35,756 bases of DNA from Chloroflexota bacterium (GTDB taxonomy: Bacteria > Chloroflexota > Anaerolineae > B4-G1): assembly GCA_024232355.1 (NCBI GenBank), contig JAAEPW010000951.1, forward strand, positions 1-35,756. The letters are read 5' to 3'. The translations under genes were made by a program, and so were the position numbers. The notes under the pieces were generated by a model. The model ran no database searches, was not told the origin of the DNA, and saw nothing but the letters and a program-made list of their open reading frames with translations. Below, in pieces: positions 1 to 7,870 of this stretch. The first letter of the stretch is position 1. The number at the start of each line of letters is the position of its first letter.

Positions 1-99
1 CTCGTGCGCTTGTCTATCTTACCCTGTGGAGAAACCATCATTGAACTCTCGCCGACCTTGCTGGACGTTTATGGCTTACCTGCTTTCTGTTTTTCGTGA
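1..99 (+). CDS. Possible C-terminal tail of a sulfatase/phosphodiesterase-like protein (partial)
   Basis: The first 32 codons of frame 1 are open from the window edge to a TGA at 97-99. They contain ELSPTLLDVYGLP, which resembles the conserved 'D-x-x-PT-LLD-x-x-G-L-P' segment near the end of alkaline-phosphatase/sulfatase-superfamily enzymes. The residues normally following (a 'DG' segment and more C-terminal sequence) are absent, so if the assignment is right this is either the natural end of a short family member or a truncated or frameshifted remnant. The match is short and the body of the gene lies outside the window, so confidence is low. Confidence 0.25.
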   Translation, partial: LVRLSILPCGETIIELSPTLLDVYGLPAFCFS

Positions 100-211
100 C
101 TGGGTTTAGTGAATTACTTATGTCAATGGGAAACTCCTGCTTGATTATAGTTGAATAGTGATGCTTGCACAAATATTCGGGCGCGCAGAAACAAGTTTAA
201 CTTTTCAGTGG

Positions 212-227
212 TGTGACGTTCGTCATT
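212..227 (+). promoter_or_regulatory. CRP-like operator upstream of the DUF3307-crp pair
   Basis: TGTGA-CGTTCG-TCATT matches the E. coli CRP consensus TGTGA-N6-TCACA at 8 of 10 positions. It abuts the predicted -35, and its centre (219.5) lies 41.5 bp upstream of the start predicted from the -10 at 249-254. That is the classical class II activator position. The second gene downstream encodes a Crp-family protein with the recognition residues that read TGTGA, so autoregulation is plausible. This is inference from position and motif only. Confidence 0.45.
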
Positions 228-254
228 GCTGGGGCGCATAAAACCACCTATACT
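226..254 (+). promoter_or_regulatory. Sigma-70-type promoter for DUF3307 gene and crp
   Basis: TTGCTG (226-231), a 17-bp spacer and TATACT (249-254) form a good promoter. The transcript would start near 261, shortly before the ribosome binding site AAAGGAGAT (272-280). This also argues against the in-frame upstream ATG at 226, which lies inside the -35. In the rest of 100-285 I see no gene. Confidence 0.6.
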
Positions 255-285
255 AGAAGCGAAGAATGCAGAAAGGAGATGTCCA

Positions 286-996
286 ATGTTATACCTAATG
301 TTTGTGGCTCATTTACTAGGGGATTATGTACTCCAGTCAGGCAGTCTCGCCCGTTGGAAGAAACGTTCGTGGGTCGGAGTCCTGGTGCACGGCGGCATCG
401 TCACCGTCACCACGATGATGTGCGCCGGATTGCTGGCTCCCTCCTGGTGGCCCTATGCCCTGCTGATCGGGTTGGCCCACACGACGATTGATTTGGTACG
501 AGCGCGTCTCTTGCCCACGACGAGCCTGGGATGGGAATTGCTTTGGTACATACTCGATCAACTGGCCCATTTGACAATCATTTCATTGATAGTGACGTGG
601 AGTGACATACCTTTACAATCGACACTGACCAGTACAACCGGCCTGGTATCTGCTCCACGCATATCGATCTATGCGATCGGTTATCTCTTGCTGCTCAATC
701 CGGTGTGGATTCTTTTCCGCTTTACGGCGTGCGGCGTGTGGGGAGCAGACGTTCTCCTCCACCTAAACGAAGGAGAGACGTTGGGCGCAATGGTGGAACG
801 GATGCTGATTGCCAGTTGCGTACTCGTCGGATGGTTCCACCTCGTACCGCTAGTGCTGCTCCCCCGCCGATTGCTTCCTTTCCACGTGCAAGGAACGGGA
901 GCAGGTGTGCTGGTACGGCCAACGAGTCATTGGGCAGTAACAATACTGAGCGTGTCGCTGGCGGTTGCAGTTGGTTTGGTTTTGAGAATGGTGTGA
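286..996 (+). CDS. DUF3307 family membrane protein
   Basis: The product has 236 residues. The N-terminus MLYLMFVAHLLGDYVLQS carries the DUF3307 signature (hydrophobic stretch, then H-L-L-G-D-x-x-x-Q), followed by a basic segment ARWKKRSW and several hydrophobic helices. It is therefore an integral membrane protein of unknown function. In other genomes DUF3307 proteins often sit beside regulatory genes; here a Crp/Fnr-type regulator follows after 9 bp, suggesting co-transcription. I chose the ATG at 286 because it is preceded by AAAGGAGAT at ideal spacing and the residues upstream of it (ATG 226) are not membrane-like and overlap the promoter. Helices are spread across the whole length, with a final one just before the stop. 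Confidence 0.75.
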   Translation: MLYLMFVAHLLGDYVLQSGSLARWKKRSWVGVLVHGGIVTVTTMMCAGLLAPSWWPYALLIGLAHTTIDLVRARLLPTTSLGWELLWYILDQLAHLTIISLIVTWSDIPLQSTLTSTTGLVSAPRISIYAIGYLLLLNPVWILFRFTACGVWGADVLLHLNEGETLGAMVERMLIASCVLVGWFHLVPLVLLPRRLLPFHVQGTGAGVLVRPTSHWAVTILSVSLAVAVGLVLRMV

Positions 997-1005
997 GGGA
1001 GGTGA

Positions 1006-1737
1006 ATGATGGGTTGGGTTGACGGAAGAATTGAACGGAACTACAATAGGCCTATGCCAAATGGACTTGCAGAAAAGACGACTTTTCTCAAATCGCTTTC
1101 TCTCTTTCACGATCTGAGTGACAAAGAGTTGCGCTACCTGGCTGAAGAATCCCGGCGCTGCCGGTTTACGGCGGGCGAGATGATCATGTACCAGGGAGAT
1201 CCAGGGGCCGCCTGCCACGTTCTGGTGCGAGGTCGAGTGCGAGTCTTTGTGGTAGGAGAGGATGGACGGGAACTGGCGATGCACATCCTTGGGCCAGGGG
1301 AAATCATTGGAGAAATGTCCCTCTTTGACGATCTGCCCCGTTCGGCCAACGTGGAGGCGTTGGAAGATACCCAAACGCTGGAATGGCGTCGCGATGCACT
1401 GCTTCGCTGCCTGCAAAAGTCGCCCGCGCTAGCACTGAGCCTGCTGCGATCAATGAGCACGCGGCTGCGATACGCCACCGGAGACGCGGAAGGATTGGCC
1501 TCGTTGACAGTGGCGGAGAGACTGCTGCAAAGGCTCCGCCGGCTGGCCAATTGGTCGGGAATGTCGGTGCCAGACGGCGTGCGCATCGTACCTCCAATGA
1601 CCCAACAAGAGTTGGCGGCCCTGGTCGGCACCAGCCGGGAGAGCGTTAATCGGGCATTGGTCCGGTTACGCCGTCAGAATAAAGTGCGGCTGGACGGCGG
1701 GTGGATCGTGCTTTTGAATGGTAAATCAGAGAAATAG
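1006..1737 (+). CDS. Crp/Fnr family transcriptional regulator
   Basis: A 243-residue regulator with a cyclic-nucleotide-binding beta-barrel (about residues 27-145) and a C-terminal winged helix-turn-helix. The phosphate-binding-cassette region reads GEIIGEMSLFDDLPRSANV, with the G-E and R-S-A residues that contact cAMP in E. coli Crp. The recognition helix reads TSRESVNRAL, keeping Arg, Glu and Arg at the positions of Crp R180, E181 and R185, which read TGTGA. No Fnr-type cysteine cluster is visible. GGAGGTGA precedes the tandem ATGs at 1006 and 1009; an internal ATG at 1054 is a possible shorter start. A CRP-like site upstream of the gene pair suggests self-control. A PAS-cyclase gene at 27290-28297 is a possible, though compromised, source of nucleotide signal. 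True ligand unknown. Confidence 0.88.
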   Translation: MMGWVDGRIERNYNRPMPNGLAEKTTFLKSLSLFHDLSDKELRYLAEESRRCRFTAGEMIMYQGDPGAACHVLVRGRVRVFVVGEDGRELAMHILGPGEIIGEMSLFDDLPRSANVEALEDTQTLEWRRDALLRCLQKSPALALSLLRSMSTRLRYATGDAEGLASLTVAERLLQRLRRLANWSGMSVPDGVRIVPPMTQQELAALVGTSRESVNRALVRLRRQNKVRLDGGWIVLLNGKSEK

Positions 1738-1747
1738 AACTGAAACA

Positions 1748-1784
1748 AGACACGGACCGAAACTTTGCATTTCGGTCCGTGTCT
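1748..1784. terminator. Bidirectional terminator between crp and the membrane protein gene
   Basis: A perfect 15-bp stem (1748-1762 with 1770-1784, core CACGGACCGAAA) with a 7-nt loop lies just after the crp stop. The gene on the other side (1815-2525, minus) converges on it. Flanking T/A runs are short in both directions. Confidence 0.8.
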
Positions 1785-1814
1785 CATTTATGTGCAGTGT
1801 TGGGCAATAGCGAT

Positions 1815-2525
1815 TTACTCCGCCGCCAGTTCCGGTGATGGCGAGCGGCGTACCACTCCCCAGATCAGCAGCAACAAACCGACAATGATAAAGAGAGCTG
1901 GCCCCATCAGGTTGAGCAGCCAATACGTGGGCATAATGGCCGTCATACCGATCAGCCCCAACCCGGCAATCCCACACAAGATAATGCCGGCCATAAAGAG
2001 GCCAACCGAGCGCCGGGCGGCACTGATTATCAAAAACGCCAACCCCAGCGCCAGCGGCTCGACCGTCCACAGCACAGCCCAGGCCTCCCATTGATCGGTG
2101 AGGGTGCAGAATTGAAACACAGCACCATTGGCCCCGAGCACAATGGCCGGTATGAGCAGCCAGATTGACCGCATATATATCGCGGTGAACAAAAAGCCCA
2201 GCGCCAGCCCCAACACCTCCAGCGGCCAGAGGAACTCCCAGGCTCCCCACACGTCCAAGATGCTGGCATAAAACAAAATACCACTGGTCACCAGGATCGG
2301 CACACCGGGGATAAAGAGGCCACCCAAGCCCTTTTGACCACGTACCAAAAATGGCGGGACCACAAAGAACAACCCCGCGCCTACGACGAGCAGTGGCCAA
2401 AGCCGCCACGCGCCCCAGTACCAGATGTTAAGACCCAGCGCCGGCACAATCAGGTTGAACGCCAAAGCCAGAGCCCCCATCAAAATCAATGTGATGCCTG
2501 CCAGAATTGAAAATCGTTTGTTCAT
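1815..2525 (-). CDS. Polytopic membrane protein with internal W-rich repeats
   Basis: 236 residues, almost entirely hydrophobic, with about 8 predicted helices in four modules. Successive modules begin with similar Trp-rich turns: YWGAWRLWPLLVVGAGL, VWGAWEFLWPLEVLGLALG, QWEAWAVLWTVEPLALGLAF and a weaker YWLLNLMGPALFIIVGLLLL. This looks like internal duplication of a two-helix unit. The 'W-P-L-L-h-h-G-h' pattern resembles the LiaI/LiaF-type transmembrane domain (DUF5668), but I would not assign a function. Start ATG at 2525 has AAAGGAG with an A-rich spacer. It diverges from dnaK and converges with crp. Confidence 0.7.
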   Translation of the reverse strand: MNKRFSILAGITLILMGALALAFNLIVPALGLNIWYWGAWRLWPLLVVGAGLFFVVPPFLVRGQKGLGGLFIPGVPILVTSGILFYASILDVWGAWEFLWPLEVLGLALGFLFTAIYMRSIWLLIPAIVLGANGAVFQFCTLTDQWEAWAVLWTVEPLALGLAFLIISAARRSVGLFMAGIILCGIAGLGLIGMTAIMPTYWLLNLMGPALFIIVGLLLLIWGVVRRSPSPELAAE

Positions 2526-2620
2526 TTTTTTTCTCCTTTAGAGGTTTTTATCCAACTTGGAAATACAATACCATATTCCTAATTGCATTGCCTATCCATT
2601 AGCTAACAGCCTGCTATCGA

Positions 2621-2660
2621 AACCAGACTTGGCAGTCTCAGAGACTTGCAAAATCTGGTT
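2621..2660. repeat. Imperfect 40-bp inverted repeat in the dnaK upstream region
   Basis: Arms AACCAGACTTGGCAGTCTC and GAGACTTGCAAAATCTGGTT are reverse complements apart from a few mismatches and a one-base gap. It lies between two divergent genes, so a terminator role is unlikely. It is not a CIRCE element (no TTAGCACTC/GAGTGCTAA). It may be a short dispersed palindromic repeat or an operator for dnaK or the divergent gene. Confidence 0.5.
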
Positions 2661-2761
2661 GCTTATCTAACGAAATGTTAATATGCCTCTAATATATTTC
2701 TGATGCACGTAGGATATACTCGACGCAAAATAAAAAACAATCAGTATGTATGGAGGTAAAA

Positions 2762-4732
2762 ATGAGCAAGATTATTGGAATCGATCTAGGTACGACCAAT
2801 TCTGTGGTCTCTGTGATGGAAGGTGGCGAGCCGGTAGTGATCTCGACTGCTGAGGGCGGCCGGTTATGTCCGTCGGTTGTCGCGTTCACCAAGAGCGGCG
2901 AGGAGCCGGTGGGGCAGACCGCCCGGCGACAGGCAGTCGTCAACCCAGACAACACGGTCTTTTCCGTCAAGCGGCTGATGGGCCGGCGGTATGATGAGGC
3001 CGAGGTCGCCAAGGCGCGTGAGGTCTTGCCATACAAAATCGTGCAAGGCTCGGCAGGAGACGCGCGCGTCCATATTTCCCAGACTGACAGGGAATACACC
3101 CCGCAGGAAATCTCGGCCAAGGTGCTCCGCAAGCTCAAGCAGGACGCCGAGGCATACCTGGGCGAGACGGTCACCAAAGCCGTCATCACCGTGCCTGCTT
3201 ATTTCAACGACAGTCAACGCCAGGCGACCAAGGATGCGGGTCAGATCGCCGGGCTGGAAGTGCTGCGTATCATCAATGAGCCGACGGCAGCCAGCCTGGC
3301 CTACGGGCTGGACAAGGAAAAATCTGAAACCATCCTGGTATTTGACCTGGGCGGCGGCACCTTTGACGTCTCTATCCTCGACGTGGGCGAGGGCGTCGTC
3401 GAGGTGCAGGCGACCAGCGGCGACACCTTTTTGGGCGGCGACGACTGGGACCAGCGCATCGTGGATTACATTGCCAACGAGTTCAAAAAGGACCAGGGCA
3501 TTGATCTAAGAGGGGATCGCCAGGCGTTACAGCGGCTTAAAGAGGCAGGGGAAAAGGCCAAGATCGAACTATCCACTGTGATAGAGACCGAGATCAACTT
3601 ACCCTTTGTTACCGCCGACGCCTCTGGCCCCAAACATCTTCAGATAAAGCTGACGCGGGCCAAGCTGGAGCAATTGACCGACGACTTGGTGGAACGCTGC
3701 CGGGTTCCCTTTGAACAGGCGCTAAAGGACGCCAAACTAAAGGCCAGCGATCTGGACGAGGTAGTGTTGGTTGGTGGTGCGACCCGGATGCCAATGATCC
3801 AGAACCTAGTGCGCGGGCTGACCGACGGCAAGGAGCCTCACAAGGGCGTCAACCCCGACGAGGTTGTCGCGATTGGCGCGGCCATTCAGGCAGGCGTCTT
3901 GGGCGGCGAGGTCAAGGATGTGCTATTGCTCGACGTGACGCCACTGACACTGGGCATCGAGACCTTGGGCAGCGTGATGACACCCCTCATCGAGCGGAAC
4001 ACCACCATCCCGGTGCGCAAAGGCGAGACGTTCTCCACCGCCGCAGACGGGCAGACCGCGGTGACGGTCCACGTCTTGCAGGGCGAACGCCCGATAGCTG
4101 GCGACAACAACAGCCTGGGAATGTTCAACCTGGAGGGCATCCCGCCCGCCCCGCGCGGCATCCCGCAGATCGAGGTGACGTTTGACATTGACGCCAACGG
4201 CATTATGAACGTTTCGGCCAAGGACAAGGCCACCGGCAAAGAGCAGCAGATCACCATCACCGCCAGCACCAACCTGGACGAGAACGAGGTCGAACGATTG
4301 GTGCAAGAGGCCAAGCGAAACGAGGCCAGCGACCAGCAGCGCAAAGAGTTGATCGAGGCCCGCAACACGGCCGACACCTTGATCTACCAAATGGAAAAGA
4401 CGTTGCGCGACCTGGGCGACAAAGTATCCGCCGACGACCGCGGGCGCATTGAGCAAATCAGTGAGGACCTCAAGCAAGCCAAAGACGGAGACGACGCCGC
4501 TCGCATCCGACAGTTGATCGAGCAGTTGCAGCAGGCCAGCTATGCCATCGGGCAGCAGATGTACGCACAGCCGGACCAACAGGGAGCAGACGCCGGTGGA
4601 CCACAAACCGGATACAGTGCCGGGCCAGCCCCTGGATTTGACGCCGGACCACCTCCTGGACACGGAGCCGGGCCCACTCCTCCGCCCCCTGGTGGAGATG
4701 ACGTGGTCGAGGGCGAGTTTCAAGAGATGTAA
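2762..4732 (+). CDS. dnaK: Molecular chaperone DnaK (Hsp70)
   Basis: 656 residues, the normal DnaK length. The N-terminal ATPase domain begins [19 protein letters not shown] and includes the phosphate-binding GGGTFDVS near residue 196. The linker [14 protein letters not shown] leads to the substrate-binding domain (e.g. [15 protein letters not shown]), followed by the helical lid. A Gly/Pro-rich tail ends [13 protein letters not shown], a variant of the usual DAEFEE end. DnaK binds unfolded segments in an ATP cycle driven by DnaJ and GrpE, both encoded just downstream. I chose the ATG at 2762 because GGAGGT (2752-2757) sits correctly before it and overlaps the upstream in-frame ATG (2750). 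A TATACT -10 lies at 2715-2720 but I see no good -35. No CIRCE operator and no hrcA are present. Confidence 0.97.
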   Translation: MSKIIGIDLGTTNSVVSVMEGGEPVVISTAEGGRLCPSVVAFTKSGEEPVGQTARRQAVVNPDNTVFSVKRLMGRRYDEAEVAKAREVLPYKIVQGSAGDARVHISQTDREYTPQEISAKVLRKLKQDAEAYLGETVTKAVITVPAYFNDSQRQATKDAGQIAGLEVLRIINEPTAASLAYGLDKEKSETILVFDLGGGTFDVSILDVGEGVVEVQATSGDTFLGGDDWDQRIVDYIANEFKKDQGIDLRGDRQALQRLKEAGEKAKIELSTVIETEINLPFVTADASGPKHLQIKLTRAKLEQLTDDLVERCRVPFEQALKDAKLKASDLDEVVLVGGATRMPMIQNLVRGLTDGKEPHKGVNPDEVVAIGAAIQAGVLGGEVKDVLLLDVTPLTLGIETLGSVMTPLIERNTTIPVRKGETFSTAADGQTAVTVHVLQGERPIAGDNNSLGMFNLEGIPPAPRGIPQIEVTFDIDANGIMNVSAKDKATGKEQQITITASTNLDENEVERLVQEAKRNEASDQQRKELIEARNTADTLIYQMEKTLRDLGDKVSADDRGRIEQISEDLKQAKDGDDAARIRQLIEQLQQASYAIGQQMYAQPDQQGADAGGPQTGYSAGPAPGFDAGPPPGHGAGPTPPPPGGDDVVEGEFQEM

Positions 4733-4753
4733 GACGTTGTTCAGAGCAATGAG

Positions 4754-4788
4754 AGCTGGTAGATTGGTGGCTCACCAATCTACCAGCT
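4754..4788. terminator. 35-bp perfect inverted repeat after dnaK (possible terminator)
   Basis: AGCTGGTAGATTGGTG pairs perfectly with its reverse complement around a 3-nt loop (GCT), 21 bp after the dnaK stop. There is no downstream T-run (the next bases are TGTAAACC), so if it terminates it does so weakly. It could instead stabilise the dnaK mRNA end or be a small palindromic repeat. Confidence 0.55.
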
Positions 4789-4804
4789 TGTAAACCGGAT
4801 CCAG

Positions 4805-4833
4805 TTCCTTAATCGCGCTTTTTATGGTACGAT
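4805..4833 (+). promoter_or_regulatory. Possible extended -10 promoter for the STAS-like gene
   Basis: TGG-TACGAT (4825-4833) has the TGn extension of an extended -10 element. A poor -35 (TTCCTT, 4805-4810) stands 17 bp upstream. It lies after the dnaK palindrome, so grpE and dnaJ may also be transcribed from here independently of dnaK. Confidence 0.35.
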
Positions 4834-4908
4834 ACCTGCACCGATTGTCATTCACACAAGTCAATTTGAACATCCGGCAGAATTTTAAAGAGCAGATTGA
4901 GGAGAAAA

Positions 4909-5280
4909 ATGAGCGAACGAGTGAAGGAAATCGTATACAAAGGGAAAACGATCGTGTACTGTGATCTGTCAAATACAAAAGGCGATGAAATCAAAACAAC
5001 AACTGACAGAGTCGATCAAATCGTCATTGACAAAGGCACCAGCGATCAATTGTTCTTGGTGAATATTAATGACTGTGTGATCGATCCCAAAGCCTTGCAG
5101 GTATTCAAAGAGAGCGCAAAACGGCTTCAACCGTATCTAAAAGGTTCGGCAAGTTTCGGATTATCTGGTTTAAAGGCCCTTTTTATGAATGCTATCAACA
5201 GATTTTCCGGCATGGGGATGACGGCGCATCCGAGTATGGAGGACGCCAAAGAGTATCTAGTCCTTCAAGTGAATAAATAA
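4909..5280 (+). CDS. Small STAS/SpoIIAA-like protein
   Basis: 123 residues; soluble, mixed alpha/beta. The pattern (YKGKTIVYCDLS near the start, a central LFLVNINDCVIDPKAL strand-turn, then an AKRLQPYLKGSASFGLSGLKALFMNAI helix region) resembles small STAS/SEC14-like (SpoIIAA-like) proteins found singly in many environmental bacteria. This is a fold-level guess; function unknown. GAGGAG (4899-4904) sits just before the ATG at 4909, which I prefer to the in-frame ATG at 4897. The gene is visibly AT-richer than dnaK and grpE on either side and interrupts the usual chaperone order, so it may have been inserted here. The grpE start follows after 29 bp. Confidence 0.6.
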   Translation: MSERVKEIVYKGKTIVYCDLSNTKGDEIKTTTDRVDQIVIDKGTSDQLFLVNINDCVIDPKALQVFKESAKRLQPYLKGSASFGLSGLKALFMNAINRFSGMGMTAHPSMEDAKEYLVLQVNK

Positions 5281-5309
5281 TTGATCTGTATAGGAGATGA
5301 GGTCAGAGG

Positions 5310-5900
5310 ATGAGCACAAGAGTACGAGTACCAATCCGCGTCAGACCGGCGTTCGTCTCGGAACCAGTATGGCAAGCCAGTGCGCCGGATGACGTCCAAG
5401 CTGCTCCGTCACTGACGGAGCGAGAACCGTTACCTCCGGTTTCCGTGCAGCCAGAACCAAAAGACGCAGACGAGGGAAACATGGAAATGTGGCGCGATCG
5501 AGCACAACGTCTTCAGGCCGAGATGGAAAATTTCCGCAAACGTCATCAGCGGCTGGCCGACGAGCGCGTCACCGCCGACCGCGAGCGGCTTTTGCGGGCC
5601 TTTTTGGACGTGGCCGACAATCTGGAACGGGCGCTGAATGCCGACGGAACGGATGTCGAGAGCCTCCGTCAAGGCATCAGTTTGACGCACCAGACGATGG
5701 AGCGACTCTTGAACCAAGAGGGAGCGGAACTCGTCCAGGCCAAAGGACAACCCTTTGACCCAACGTGGCACGAAGCGGTCAGCACCATCCCTCACCAAAA
5801 CGCCAATGTTGAACCGAGCACGGTCGCCGAGGTCGTGCAAGCGGGCTACCGCGTGGGAGATCGTCTCTTGCGCCCCGCTCGCGTCATCGTCGCCACCTAG
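5310..5900 (+). CDS. grpE: Nucleotide exchange factor GrpE
   Basis: 196 residues. After an acidic, low-complexity N-terminal stretch (about residues 1-55) comes the long dimerisation helix (WRDRAQRLQAEMENFRKRHQ onward) and the C-terminal beta-wing domain with the family signature: QPFDPTWHEAVSTI and VVQAGYRVGDRLLRPARVIVA. GrpE releases ADP from DnaK and resets the chaperone cycle. AGGAGATGAGG and a second AGAGG precede the ATG at 5310. dnaJ begins 17 bp after its stop. Confidence 0.95.
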   Translation: MSTRVRVPIRVRPAFVSEPVWQASAPDDVQAAPSLTEREPLPPVSVQPEPKDADEGNMEMWRDRAQRLQAEMENFRKRHQRLADERVTADRERLLRAFLDVADNLERALNADGTDVESLRQGISLTHQTMERLLNQEGAELVQAKGQPFDPTWHEAVSTIPHQNANVEPSTVAEVVQAGYRVGDRLLRPARVIVAT

Positions 5901-5917
5901 CACACGAGATATATCCG

Positions 5918-6865
5918 ATGGAATACAGAGACTATTACCAAACACTCGGCGTGAGCAAAGACGCCAACGAAAAAGATATCAAACGGGCCTTTCGCAAGCT
6001 CGCCCGCGAGTATCACCCGGACGTCAATCCCGGTGACGCCAAGGCCGAGGAGCATTTCAAGGCGATCAACGAAGCTCACGAGGTGCTCTCCGACTCGGAA
6101 AAGCGGGCCAAGTATGATCAATTGGGCTCCGCCTGGCGAGATTGGGATCGGCAAGGTGGCCGTCCCGGCGACTTTAATTGGGGGCAGTGGACGGCCGGTG
6201 CTCCCGGCGGTCAGCGATTCCGTTATACTAGGGCAGAAGACCTGGGAGACCTGTTCGGTGGTAACAGCCCGTTCTCTGATTTCTTTAGCCAGATCTTTGG
6301 CGGAACGGGAGGCGGTTTTCGGCAACAAATCCGGCCCCAACGCGGGCAGGACTATGAACAAGCGGTCGAAATCAGCCTGCAGGAAGCGTACCAGGGCACC
6401 ACCCGTATCATGCAGAAGGATGGCCGCCGGCTGGAAGTCAAGATTCCGCCCGGAGCACGAACCGGTACCCGCGTCCGTATGACGGGCGAAGGCGGGCCAG
6501 GCGCTGCTGGCGGGACAACCGGCAACCTGTACCTGCGCGTCCAAGTATTGATCGACCCGCAGTTCGAGCGAAAGGACGACGATGTACACGTCGCTGCATC
6601 GGTGGATCTCTACACAGCCATCCTCGGCGGCAAGATTCGAATTCCGACGTTGAGCGGTTTTGTGATGCTCACCATCCCGGCTGGCACACAGAATGGCCGC
6701 ACCTTTCGCCTCCGGGGCAAGGGGCTGCCTCGCTTGAAGCAACCCGACCAGCACGGTGACCTGTACGCCAAAATCGATGTGCAATTACCGACGAGCCTGA
6801 CTTTACGCCAGCGAGAACTGTTTGAAGAATTGCAACGCATCTCGCGCAAACCTGATCCAACCTGA
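5918..6865 (+). CDS. DnaJ-type co-chaperone lacking the zinc finger (CbpA-like)
   Basis: 315 residues. The J-domain (1-70) has the HPD tripeptide at 33-35 that stimulates DnaK ATPase. A Gly/Phe-rich linker follows (about 80-145, e.g. DLFGGNSPFSDFFSQIFGG), then two beta-sandwich substrate-binding domains (about 150-300: QDYEQAVEISLQEAYQGT, VKIPPGARTGTRVRM, VMLTIPAGTQNGRTFRLRGK). The CxxCxGxG zinc-binding repeats of classical DnaJ are absent, so this is a type II Hsp40 (CbpA/DnaJ2-like). It still sits in the dnaK-grpE operon and is probably the main partner of this DnaK, unless another dnaJ exists elsewhere. No clear Shine-Dalgarno precedes the ATG at 5918, so translation may be coupled to grpE. 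Confidence 0.93.
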   Translation: MEYRDYYQTLGVSKDANEKDIKRAFRKLAREYHPDVNPGDAKAEEHFKAINEAHEVLSDSEKRAKYDQLGSAWRDWDRQGGRPGDFNWGQWTAGAPGGQRFRYTRAEDLGDLFGGNSPFSDFFSQIFGGTGGGFRQQIRPQRGQDYEQAVEISLQEAYQGTTRIMQKDGRRLEVKIPPGARTGTRVRMTGEGGPGAAGGTTGNLYLRVQVLIDPQFERKDDDVHVAASVDLYTAILGGKIRIPTLSGFVMLTIPAGTQNGRTFRLRGKGLPRLKQPDQHGDLYAKIDVQLPTSLTLRQRELFEELQRISRKPDPT

Positions 6866-6872
6866 GGTAGAC

Positions 6873-7701
6873 CTGAACAAATCCCGTATCGCCGTTTTCA
6901 TAACAATCATAATGCTAATGGGCATCGTCTCAGGATGCTATAGACTATCACATTCTGACATGACTCCCGCACCTTTGCTTCCCCCGATGCCCGATGAGGA
7001 ACCAGCCAACGCGCTGGATGCCCAGGTAGAAGCCGTCTACGACTTGGCCGGTCCGGCGGTCGTCAACATTACCACCGTCAGCTATGCGTACGATTTCTTC
7101 TATCGTCCTGTACCTCAAGAAGGCTCTGGCTTTTTCTACGACGCAGAGGGGCACATTGTCACCAACTACCACGTGGTGGAAGGCGCGGAGGAACTGTCGG
7201 TGAGGACCCCTCCAACGACCTGACAGTGATCCGCATCGAGACGGACGCTGACGACCTGCCGCAACCAATCGTGTTGGGTGACTCGGACAACTTGCGCGTG
7301 GGACGGTTCGTCATCGATAATTGATCGCCCACGGACGTTACCCGCATCACTGGTTGGGCGTGGATTATCTTCCCCTCAAGCCCGAATGGGCGCGAGCCTT
7401 CCGCCAGGCCGGGGCAAACGTGCCGGTAGACGAAGGGTTGTTGGTGCTGCAAGTCGCGCCGGGATCTCTCGCCGACCAATCCGACATCCGGGGCGGGAAC
7501 CAGATCGCGCGGCTGGGCAATGTCCGCATTCCACTGGGCGGCGACATTATCACTGCCATCGAAGGCGTGCCGATGGTCAATTCCCGAGAGTTTGTCGTCT
7601 ACCTGGAAACCGAGACCCAGGTGGGAGATACCGTCCAGGTGACCATCATTCGGGATGGAGAAGAGCAGAACGTTCAAGTCACCCTGACCGAGCGCCCGTG
7701 A
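6873..7701 (+). pseudogene. Broken HtrA/DegP-type serine protease (catalytic-serine segment deleted)
   Basis: Three pieces of one HtrA-like gene lie in three frames. Piece 1 (to about 7199) has a lipoprotein-type signal (lipobox VSGC), then VVNITTVSYAYDF, GSGFFYDAEGHIVTNYHVVEGAEEL with the catalytic His. Piece 2 (7199-7324) resumes at GEDPSNDLTVIRI with the catalytic Asp and stops after LGDSDNLRVGRFVI. Piece 3 (7321-7701) resumes at LIAHGRYPHHWLGVDY and contains a PDZ domain ending RDGEEQNVQVTLTERP. The joint between 1 and 2 lost about 10-15 codons; the joint between 2 and 3 lost roughly 90-100 codons including the whole GNSGGP serine region. No shift of reading frame could restore a protease. 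Piece 1 has no good start: an in-frame ATG at 6822 lies inside dnaJ, and a CTG at 6873 follows GAGG. It probably was the last gene of the chaperone operon. A sequencing error cannot easily explain the large second deletion. Confidence 0.85.
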
Positions 7702-7870
7702 TGATGGTTCGACGACGGTCACCGTCTACCCTGATCGTTTCCCCTCCCCCATACTCCTAACAAGCATCGCATACACCTTTTCGTGTGCTTGAATTATCCG
7801 TTTGACGGTTTGTCGTCTTTGCAAAGGCGAGGCAGTCATCATAAACTCTGTTCACCCCTAATGACGAACA

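Noticed and set aside
1726..2409. Long minus-strand frame over the membrane protein gene
   Set aside because: Overlaps 1815-2525 in another frame, Gly/Arg/His-rich shadow composition, no ribosome binding site.
2526..2761. CIRCE operator for HrcA upstream of dnaK
   Set aside because: The TTAGCACTC-N9-GAGTGCTAA pattern is absent; the inverted repeat present has a different sequence.
5897..6784. 295-codon minus-strand frame opposite dnaJ
   Set aside because: Shadow of the conserved dnaJ gene, caused by GC-rich codon bias.
7322..7324. In-frame TGA in the htrA remnant as another selenocysteine codon
   Set aside because: It lies at a deletion joint, the downstream conserved sequence is in a different frame, and no conserved Cys is expected there.
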